NCBI RefSeq assembly: GCF_037975245.1
Contig: NC_092567.1
Coordinates: 15,679,876-15,743,875, forward strand
DNA: 64,000 nt
Reading direction: 5' to 3'
Source: Apostichopus japonicus
Taxonomy: Eukaryota; Echinodermata; Holothuroidea; Aspidochirotida; Stichopodidae
Shown: piece after piece, positions 39,001-48,793 of the stretch
Layout: every line of letters starts with the position of its first letter
Numbering within the stretch: the stretch's first letter is position 1
Position numbers and translations under genes: made by a program
The notes under the pieces: model-generated
The model's input: only the letters and a program-made list of their open reading frames with translations
Database searches by the model: none
What the model was told of the DNA's origin: nothing

Positions 39001-42000
39001 GATTGTCAGTGCACTTCCTTCTACATCAGTTATTTCTTGTGGGCATTGGAAGGAGTAAGCTTTAACAGGGACACACATATATATATGTATCTATAGCTAT
39101 AAATAAAGCCTTTTATTGTATCAAAACCAAGTGGTACTATGTGTGAAATACAATGTATTTAATATACATTTCACTAGTATCTTTTCAGGCTAGCGATATA
39201 TATATGATATGATAGACTATATGTAAATGGTAAAGTATATGTCCCTTAAATTGTTATTCGTACAATACAGACATTCCCACGCATTAAAGGATTCATTCAA
39301 CAACAAATTCATCAAGACGACATTTTATCTCTCAAGGTAAAAACTAGCGTAATATTATTGATATATGGCAGAAGTACCTCTGAGTTTAAGAGCCAACGTA
39401 GATCTCTCTTTGGTTCCATCAGATTCAAGATGCTCTATAGTGTAGAACCATTCTTGTTCATGTTGGATATTCTTTATGACAAGAGACAAGTCTTCTTTTA
39501 TATCGTAAATATCTTGTCTCCCTATTAGTGTCGTTCCAATTATAGCTTCTGCAATTGGTTTCGTGTAAGGAGTGGTACCAAAATACCATTTACCGTTGGC
39601 CTTTCCTTCCATTCCACAGTTGATAATGACTTCACTACCTTTTTTTACTAACATATCCTCTCGACATTTGAATATGGCAGCTGTGCCGAGAAAAAAAGAA
39701 AACCAATGATGTCATTTATTTTCCTGTTGAATTGTAAGGAAGAACATCACATTAACACGAATCTCTACTTATTATTCGTTACCCTTAAAGGCTTGCAAAT
39801 TAAAACAGACGCTCTGTATGATTTAATTTGCATCATCATTCTGTCCGGCATATTACTTCTTCATAGCTTCATCACATTCAAATAAAAGTTTTTTTTTGTC
39901 TACATTAGAAATCGAGTAGACTGTCAACCGAAATATGCTTTTGAGTAAGTTATACTTATCTAACTTCTTTTTTATTAGAACAAGTCATTAAACAGAAGAG
40001 AAATGCGATTTCACTTTGTAATCAAAATTAAAGAATATAACACTTCTAAGCATAAGCAATATCAATTTTTAAGTCACAGTGAACTTGAATTTTGAATGAT
40101 CTATTACAAAACTAATGAACATAAATTTTCATCTCAGAGTGTCCCAATTGAGTAAAAACGTTAAAATGATGATAATACCCAAATATCCTCGAAGCATAAC
40201 CCCGCCGTTCGTTGCTATTATTGTGGTTAAAGGTGTCAAAAGATAGTAGATGTACCAATGAGATAACACGAATGATAGTAATAGAAAGTGTACGTAGTAC
40301 ATTGAACAACACCACGAGTATTAACCAAACGGATCTGATGCATAGCAAACTTCACACGCAGGTTTTTTTAGCAGCATGAACCAACGCGTTATTTCAGGAC
40401 AGCATGTAGCATAGGACACTAACATAACGGTCACTGACATGTACCATTTATACTTACTACACTACATTGTGTGTACTAAGCTATGGGTAGTGTACAATTG
40501 AGTCGGTACCTCACACAAGGACAACTCCACCGAGGAGAAAGCTCAAGCAAACAGTTACATTTGAAAGTTTTATGATTCCTTTATAACCTAACATGGAACA
40601 TATTTGATCAGACGGAAATATGTGTGAACCAGGACTTGAAACTTGTCTTAGCGTAGGCAGCTGAGATTACACTTACCTATCTAATTTCGTCTTTTTGAAC
40701 TAATATTCATTCGCCGGTTTACTATCCATTTTCTAAAAAAAAGGTCAGTTGACGAAACCACGGGCCAATCAGATTCGATCATTTTTAACAAATAGGAATG
40801 AACGACTATTACACAGAGTAAATTAGACAATACAACTAGCGTACATGGAGATTAAAGATCTACATCTTGCATTATGCGAGTGCCGCATTATCCTACTTGT
40901 GGTTGAACCGTACTAGAGTAGATACTACACCCAACTGCGGTTTACATTGCTGACATCGCATCACGTGTGATCGACTTACTCATGTCACAGATGGTGGCTT
41001 CGTTTGGAGTTAAAGCAGCACCGGACAGAGGTACAGACTTCTTTATGTGATTAGAGGTACATCATTATTTGTTGGGATACGATATTTGCTAAAAGGGACC
41101 CGCCTTGATAGAGGTCTAGTGCAAAAGTCGCCGGAACACGCACAATTTGAGGATGTTTTGTGTCTTTCCTTTTCATTGATACGAATGTGGTTAGACATTG
41201 GTAATCAAAACGGTGCCATGACCTGCAAGGAATGGGTACTCGTCTGATGACTTATCCTATGTGAATGGTAACATGTCTGTCTAGTAAGTTTGATATTCGT
41301 ACCATATAGACATGCCCACGCATTAAAGGGTTCATTCAACAACAAATTCACCAAGACGACATTTGATCTCTCAAGGTAAAGTCTGCGTGAAATAAAATGT
41401 ATTGCAAAAGTACCTCCTATTTGAAGAGCCAACGTTGATGTCGCTTTGGTTCCATCAGATTTAAGATGCTCAATTGTGTATGATCCTTCCTGTTTGTGTT
41501 GAACATTCTTTATAACAAGTGATGCATCTTCGTTTATGTCGTAAATATTGTAGTCCCGTATAAGTATTTTTCCATTCACAATTTCTGCGATGAGGCTGGA
41601 GTGGGGAGGGGTTCCGAAATACCATTTGCCATTGGCATTCTCTCCTAGTGAACAGTTGATACTGACTACACTTCCTCTTTGGACTAATACATCTTTTGGG
41701 CATTCCAAAGAAGTAACTATTCAGGTAAAAAGCACCAAAAGTGTAATTTATTACAGTTTTACAACATCAGTTAAATAAATTAAATACAAAACAAGATAAA
41801 TCAGCAAACATTTGTCTACAGCGATACCAGTCCCATTTGTTGTAACACATCACACAATTAACAAAAGTAAAAAAGAAAATACGGCTTTCCGGTTTATTTT
41901 ACATCGTTATTCCGTCCAAATTACTTCTCATATTTTTTTTCTAGACAATTTAACGAAAATGATTTTAGCAGGAAATCTTTTATTTCAACAAGCAGAAAGT

Positions 42001-42289
42001 TTACTTAATGACTAGTATATATTTTGAGAGAAAAAAACAAACAAAAGAAATATAGTCATATCACTTAATACCTGTTCCTTTTAGGAAGATATTTTAAGAA
42101 CCGAGCAAATATGAGGTGACCTTTATGACAATTTCAAGTATAAAATGTGTACATCATATCATATTAAATATAAATGTGTTTTAAATTTCATTTCCCTTTA
42201 GGTCTTAACTTATTTTACTATCAATAGTTACCCAATAAAGATAAGGCGAATATCATAATAGCTGTTGTTGCCAACTTGATGATGGACAT
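30094..42289 (-). CDS. Transmembrane Ig-NACHT receptor with mini-exon linker array
   Basis: Exons: signal peptide 42232-42289 (MSIIKLATTAIMIFALSLLG); Ig-like exons 41414-41716, 39378-39680, 38192-38479 and 37558-37890; membrane exon 36798-36884 (AWLAGILAIILVIGFY); A and C mini-exons in the repeat array; NACHT exon 31457-30094. All borders to the membrane exon are phase 1; only the last Ig donor (37558, GTGCGT) is doubtful. Each Ig domain has CP...INC, WYF or WYK, D-SL-I and QEG-Y but no YxC cysteine. The NACHT exon (453 residues) has an intact Walker A GDIGCGKTS (31183-31209), Walker B LLIFDGSNE (30979-31005), sensor-like WLTSRP, and a winged-helix motif RHQFIQELCVAKYVS. LRRs are absent. NACHT domains of NLRs oligomerise on ATP binding; here one would be tethered under a surface receptor. 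Total length is about 1051-1071 residues for 7-8 linker units. A possible donor at GATGCAG|GTAGGA near 30140 leaves room for other 3' exons. Confidence 0.83.
31540..36430 (-). repeat. Tandem ~598-bp array, each unit carrying two coding mini-exons
   Basis: Eight near-complete units plus a partial ninth, with A-to-A spacings of 593-604 bp (149 bp to the partial unit). Mini-exon A (32 nt, phase 1 to 0, AG acceptor, CAG|GTGATG or GTGGTG donor): 32002-32033, 32602-32633, 33205-33236, 33801-33832, 34405-34436, 34998-35029, 35593-35624, 36191-36222 and 36340-36371 (donor GTAAAA). Mini-exon C (28 nt, phase 0 to 1, AACAG acceptor, CCTG|GTAAAT donor): 31761-31788, 32334-32361, 32937-32964 (acceptor lost), 33533-33560, 34136-34163, 34731-34758, 35326-35353 and 35923-35950. 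One A plus C encodes ARSAKESGSNQNTEEKGLHP. Variants are confined to a few residues (RSAKD/E, RCAK, LSAK, RRAK). The array sits exactly between the membrane exon and the NACHT exon of the Ig-NACHT gene. Confidence 0.85.
39255..41716 (-). repeat. Tandem duplication of an Ig exon with its flanks
   Basis: The first two Ig exons (41414-41716 and 39378-39680) are both 303 nt and encode closely similar domains. The intron sequence just downstream is also shared: about 39255-39342 matches 41290-41380, including a CCCACGCATTAAAG block. The period is about 2036 bp. This is a recent exon duplication that added an extracellular domain. Confidence 0.75.
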
Positions 42290-45200
42290 GTTGGACAATG
42301 AGCGTTGCTGGGTGAGATTATCTGGTGGAAAAATGATACATTACTTTAATATGATATTAGTGGTCAAAGTAAGCTGTTCTGCTTCATTAAACAGAATTTT
42401 CAGCTACAGGAATAGGAGACAATAGAACCAACAGTTATCTTTACTTTCTGATAATAATATATTTAAAGAAGGGCTTCTGAAATATCTAGTGATATCCCTC
42501 CCCGTTTGGAAGACATCGTGGTTCACAAGAATCGCGTCAGAAGGCTACCGGTTTGTTAAAGTTTGATGTAATGGTTCACGAGGACGTAAAATTATATAGT
42601 GTCAAATAGTTCTCTTCCCCTACTTTTCAACGTGAACGTTAAAGGTGTTGACACCGGCACCGACGCCAAATATAAGATCATGTTAAGATAAATCATAATA
42701 ATATCTAGAATTCAGTATTTGCAGTATCATATCTATTCAATCAGTAAAAATAATGCACAAAGATGATGTCAAGTAATAGTGCAAATGAAAAAAATAAACC
42801 GAAAGAAAAATGTGTTTTTTCCTAAAAGTTGAGTGCAATCATACGATATTAAATTTGCAGGTATCTTGCTTGATTTCAACGCTGGAGGTACATTCACACC
42901 ACTGCTACCCCATCAAATGAGTGAGGGGTTCAACTGAATAACGTTAACGCGTTCCAACAGAGCGAATATAGCGATAGCGTGAATGAAGCATGTCGGAAGA
43001 CTTATCGAATTGATAACAATCTATTTGCATGTTCAAAAATGATACCGTCCATAAGAATTACAGGAAGCCCTAACATTGCAATATTTATGAAACGTCTCAA
43101 TACGTGTTTGCTGATGAATTTCGGAAACAAACGTAGTCCAATATTTGTATCATCCACTTTTAAAAATTCCACGGAGGAAACGTTTAAAAACACCTGTTTT
43201 CATTGCAATGTAAGGAAATGACACAACTTCGCAAGCAACATCGGTAAGACCAAAAGAAAGCTACAAGAGCAGGAACCTAAGACAATCTAGCCACGAAAGT
43301 GAAAGTAAGCCTAGGCTAGGCCTAACGGTCGTAAACAAAAAAGATAGATTTGATTGGCACATGATCTGTTGGGCGGGGCTTGCATGTTTATATAATCTAC
43401 GGACTGGTTAAAAAATCTGGCGAATTTCATTCAGGTCAAAGTTGTTAACGACAGATAACTAATTAATATTGATATGAAAATTGCATAAAACGGTGTCATT
43501 TTCACGGAACTTTTAGTGCAGTAAGCTGGAAAGGTCAAATTTTAAATTTGACAAATTATCTCGTTGCCTGCTAACTCAAAGTCCAACCTTGCAACCTGGT
43601 CCCATCAGGGAGTTGCTGTTGGGACAGCAGCTACCTGGTCCCATACATGGATATAATAATGTAGAATTACATGACTACCTACTGGCCATGTCTCTATCGT
43701 CAACTGTTGACGACCTGCACGAATGACCTCAAAAGCTAAAATCAAAATAAAATAAAATAAAACTGACCTCAAAAGCTGGCAGAACAGCAGTTAGCAAACC
43801 AATTTGCGTTGTTACCTGCAACTACTGATGTTTATATAAAAGTAAACAAATACGTTAGGTTTATTGAGTCTACGCTCTGATCCGCCGCTGGGAGAATGAC
43901 AGGGACATGTAGTTTTACCTGCTTTGAAATCTCTACATTACCCACTTTCTTTATCGTTTATTTTCTTTGAGGATGACCAGTCTTTTTGAGAAAATTCAAT
44001 TGGTTACTAGAATAGTGACCTCTTGCAAATTTAGATCATATCGTTTACATATAATGTTGAGTGAAGCCGAAAGAGTTAAATGTCTTCTTCGAAAGAGTTA
44101 TCATTCTGGACATTCTCAAAGAGGGAAGTTTTACTCTTAGGAAATGTAACTTTACAAAGTAGTGTGCTGTAAACTCTATTGAAACCAGGGAGTATTGAAC
44201 ATTCAAAGTAGGGGTAAATTCTCTTTACAAAAATACTCCACCCATTCCAGTTGATTAAAATAGGGATAAAACAAGAAGCATAAGAATCGCAAGTAATAAT
44301 ACCATTTAAATCTTTACTAATGTCATAAACTTTCTACCAAAGAATAAGAAATGTGATTTGGATAAGAAAAGTGTAAAAGGTGGTTTACAATAATATATAT
44401 ACATTACTACCGTGCTAGATCCTCACATATCAGCATATAATTTGGTTTTGTATGGGAAATATAATATCACAAACTACCTTTGTTAATGTCGTCGTTGTAA
44501 CAGCTGGCCTGTTGTGTACCAGTTTCGCGCGCTTTTTAACCGACAAAGTGACTCGGACCGAATCTGAATATATAGCATACCGTCGACGCAAATGCGTTTA
44601 CACAAGCTGTACACAAAATGTTTCTCTCGTCGTTGTATGTATTTTAGATGTTAACGCTACCAAAGATTCAGAGTCTCTTTGGAAAGGACTCTTTAAAACG
44701 GCTTCTACCCGGCAGTCTGTACCAAATCAATCGTCCTCTTTATATGATCTCTAAACCCGCGTTGTATGCACTCAAACGCGAAATAGAAGTTTATGCATAA
44801 ACAACGTCAACAAACATCAGAATATTACTGCCCTTGCTTAAACTAACGTGTATCCAAAACAAAATATTTTTAAATGTTATATTGGTTCTTACCTTTTACT
44901 TATAAGAGGTAGGCTTGCTGTACTCGTTTCGGTCAAAGAATTTAGAAAAATTACCGCTGCGAAGCAAGGTTATGAATTCTAACTAAACGTAAGATAACTG
45001 ACTGCAATAGCACGTCTAGTCTGGTTATCACGTAGCTACTACAGAGGGAATGATTCGCGGGAATGATACGCATAAGTTGACCTTTGTATTCAAACCGTTC
45101 ATGCAAGTACACGAAGAGTCATAGCTCAGCAGTTAATGATTGAACGAGCTGATAATGGCATATTTGTTTTCATATATCATATCATTAACATCAATATGTT

Positions 45201-45788
45201 AAGCATATGGTACGTGGTGTCATGTTCCTACTAACGACTTACCGATACTATATTAACGGTATATCAACAACTTGATGTTAATGGGACGTCTTATTCAACA
45301 GTTTAAGACATTACAATTTTTCCTCAGCATAATCGAAACTCTGACTTGGAATGCTGCATGTGCACTGGAATAGCCAGATGGGGTGGTGCGAATTGCATCC
45401 CCCAACTCACAGGACGAAACGGGGATGGCAGAATAACCTATGATATTGTAACGCCACCTCCGGATCCTCTGCCAGCGTTCCACCTGTCTGGCTCCTTCCA
45501 TTCGGTTGTAGAAAGGGATGTCAATGAAAGGGATAAGGGGAATGTATTCAGAGGCACCTTTACGGGGGATTTCTCTGGAATAACCAGCAGGAAAACCCAA
45601 AAAAGCAAACAAAGAAAATATAGTACGTTTTTACTATCTATTTACATTCTCTCTAAACTACATGATATTTGTCTACACGTTGTAAATTTTTGTTTGTACA
45701 TTACTCGACGTTGTAACCTTGACTAACTGGACTTGGCGCTAATTCCTCGGCTCCAAGTTCACAGTTATTGACTCGGCCCATTGACCTT
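42290..45788. other. Intergenic between the two minus-strand receptors
   Basis: Upstream of the Ig-NACHT gene. No convincing gene. A + strand frame at 44452-44754 (100 codons) is mildly hydrophobic near its start but matches nothing I know. A short AAAAT-type run lies near 43750. Confidence 0.45.
43371..43397 (+). promoter_or_regulatory. GC box followed by TATA-like element
   Basis: GGGCGGGGC (43371-43379) is followed eight bases later by TTTATATAAT (43387-43396) in + orientation. No + strand gene is recognised downstream, so this is only a motif pair; the spacing is shorter than in most characterised promoters. Confidence 0.2.
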
Positions 45789-45915
45789 GCTCCGAGCGCC
45801 AACCCATATCCGGCGTCCTGACCTTTGCGCCGAGCGCCAATCGTATTCGTTGCTGTAATTTTGGCGCTGAGCGGCAATCCTGACTTCGGTGCGGTTACCT
45901 CGGCGCCGAGCGCCA
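45789..45915. repeat. GC-rich ~38-bp minisatellite
   Basis: Four copies of a GCGCCGAGCGCCA-like core lie at 45789, 45827, 45864 and 45903 (spacings 38, 37, 39), with CpG-rich palindromic cores in otherwise AT-rich DNA. A degenerate fifth unit may start near 45735. Confidence 0.65.
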
Positions 45916-46879
45916 GACAAACATGCCTATCCCACCTATAGTGTCCCAGCAGGGCCGAATGTAGCTACCTACATGACAACTGGATTGAGAAACTACTGAT
46001 ATGTATGCACTGCCTTTAAGAAATATGCTCTTTGATAAATCATACTAGCTCTTCCAAAAATCCTCTTTTGAGTCTAGTGTTCTTCATTTTAACCCAAATA
46101 TAATTTGTGTACATACAACACGTATACTAATGATAACAGAGTAAAAAACCTGACCAATCAATCACTGGTAGATCATATAGAAGATACTTAACACTTCAAC
46201 TCGCAATATCCCGATTAGACTTTTAACCTCTGTCCCGCTTAGAAATTACAGATTAACAATGAATGGATTCATTCTTAAGCTAGGGTATGCGATCGATCAT
46301 TGGATCCAGCAGTAGCAGCGTTGTAGCCTAATCCTGAACATAAACAGGTTCAGTACAATACTGCTACACATAAACAGAATAATTCGATCTCAACGAGGCT
46401 TTCCCTCCCAAAAGGTCATTTTTACTAAAAACAAACAACAATATGCAAGCAATCACTTCACAATACAGTAGAAACGACGATAAAAGGGCCATTGTCACAA
46501 GGGCAATCGCCATATTGACTCGTATTACAAGATTACAAGATATTACAAGATACGTATTACAAGATACTGGCGGTGCTATTTGCTTCATAGTGCCGTGTGA
46601 CCTGTTTCTCAGAAAGCTTTACTCATTAGCCTTGCAATAGAACATTTGAATTTGGTTTTTGACAAATTTAGTGAAATTGTCCATTTCGGACCAAAAATTA
46701 ATGTTCTCAAAATAATGTCAGAATGTAACCCCCCGATTCGTGCGGCATCACTCAGAAAAATCTTCTTTCTGGACACATATGGCATTTTAAGAAGTTTAAG
46801 CCTATTAACTTGATATGAACTGACATCAATATATAATATTGAAATTTATTAATAAATTTCATCTTGAATCTAATCAAAA

Positions 46880-47115
46880 TAGCGCCATCGACCTTCCCTA
46901 CACCGCTCTCAAGAAGTTCTTCCAAATGGCTTATATATTTTATAACATACGCACTGAAAAGTCCTCAGAACAAAAAGATAAGTTAAATGGATGAAAATGA
47001 TTGCACCATTTTGCATCTTAACCTCCTTACCGAAAAAAGTTTTACAAAGGGGAGAGGACACCCCTTCAAATACCCTTTCCCAGAACGTACGGAAGCCAAT
47101 TCCGCCCCACATCTA
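46880..47115. mobile_element. Diverged relative of the 57350 MITE (possible)
   Basis: The order TTGCA...TTTTGCAT, then AAAGTTTTACAAAGGGGAGAGG and ACACCCCTTC resembles the inner part of the element at 57350-57716. Terminal repeats and target-site duplications were not found. Confidence 0.3.
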
Positions 47116-47820
47116 AAATTCAAATTCTTTTAAAGGGCGTAGATCTAGAAATGGTGTCTTGAAAAGTCATATCACTACAAGCGTTGATTATAATTGAGCT
47201 CCCTGACTCGAGGAGACTTTAGGAGACAAATTTGGCTTTGCCCCTCACACCTCGAAGGTTGGCTGTACGGATCAATGAGTTACTTAACAAGTATGTCGTT
47301 TTACTAAATGCTGTATTATATCAATCACCGAACCACGTGTAATTGAGCTAAACATTGAAGCACTATTGCAAACCTGGGCTTTATGTTGTGTATAATATAC
47401 ACATTGTGACTTTGCGGTGTAATTGCAAGATACACAGTTACCAGTTGTTTAAGTCAACAACATGTGGTTGACGGTGTCTATTAGGACAGCAAAAAGGTAA
47501 GGTCAACTCAACTACAACCTTATAAATGGAAAAGCAACGATAAAGTATTCAGGTTATCTTGGTGCTGGTTGATAATATTATGTAAAAATTATGTACGCTA
47601 TAGAAGAATTAAAACTATTTAACGATAAGATGTGTTTCAAGAGATAAAAAATTACTATAATATGCTGTAGACTGATTTAAAATATACTGCTTTCTGTCCA
47701 GGTTTATGACCACTTTTAAGCTTTAGATAAAAAACCCTTTTCAGCACCCGAGTTTTATCAATCAAAGTGCTTGAAGTTCATAGTCTATTGCACAGACCGT
47801 TGTCTCAGTTCCTCACATGC

Positions 47821-48010
47821 TTTTTAAGAAAAAGTCGCCCAGGAAAGAACCTGGGCACGAAAACCAAACCACCGAACGACTGATCCGCTCTCAACCACAG
47901 TCCCTTTGCATCGGGACTGTGACTGTGTGATCATCGTCGGGTGTGCATCATCATTCCCCTCGAAAGGGAAAAGATACTACACATGATCTTAACCAAAAGG
48001 CCGAGAAGCG
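47821..48010 (-). mobile_element. SINE-like repeat with U2 snRNA-derived 5' head
   Basis: Reading the minus strand from 48010, the first ~38 nt match the 5' end of U2 snRNA (CGCTTCTCGGCCTTTTGGTT, then AAGATCATGTGTAGTAT). The following ~150 nt are not U2: no Sm site or branch-site-downstream stems. They instead contain three clean hairpins: TTCCC/GGGAA arms near 47955-47970, CAGTCCC/GGGACTG around 47900-47920, and GCCCAGG/CCTGGGC at 47837-47856, followed by GACTTTTTCTT. Partial copies at 22014 and 23515 mark it as a repeat family. The full length (~190 nt) and intact head suggest a young insertion. A functional U2-like RNA is unlikely. Confidence 0.65.
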
Positions 48011-48793
48011 AAACATCTCAGGTTAATTAACAATAATCAGAAACACAATTAAGGTCTGATTCGACTTTACAACTCTCAGGACGTGACTGGCGGGAAAACC
48101 AGCAAAGGTCATTCCAGAAGCTTCGATTTGGGTCTCTTGATCACATCACATGACATACACGATAATGAATAGTTATGAACTAATAACTACTCAAAATACT
48201 AAAGATTACCGTTGATTATACCAAGGAGAGGAATTGAAATCCTCGGCACAACAACAAAAAGAAAAGGTTTTTCGATTACATTAAATGGATATTTGGTGAC
48301 TGAAGTTGAATGTTAAAATATGAAAAAGTTAATGAAACCCCCATTTCATGGCACTTTGCATGGTGAAACTCAATTTTTTTCATAGGAAATAATATTTACA
48401 TTAATATTGCATTTCGATGAAATTGTTATTCCAATGTATCCTGACAGCTAAGCAAACAATCCATATGCATCAGGTTTCAAGGATAACACAACAAGACGTT
48501 TATAACAGGAAATAAAGCTTTTGAAGAATATTTGCCTCAGTCTGTGAAATCACTCCAAAGGGAAGAATCGAACGTTAAAGAGTTTCCAATACCATTGAAG
48601 TTTAACAAAATCCAAACATAGAAATGCTTCAAAAATTGTAATAAGAAATGCAAGCAAGCCCTTATAAGATTTTATGACAAATCGCACGAGTTTTTTTTCG
48701 CTACTGAACTATACACACTTGCGCGAACTGTGGTCAAGCAATACCGTGAAGGCTACAATACATAATACGCATGTTTCGTAACTCATTGAGCAA

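Noticed and set aside
44452-44754. 100-codon + strand frame
   Set aside because: No family resemblance and no splice or promoter context beyond a weak GC/TATA pair more than 1 kb upstream.
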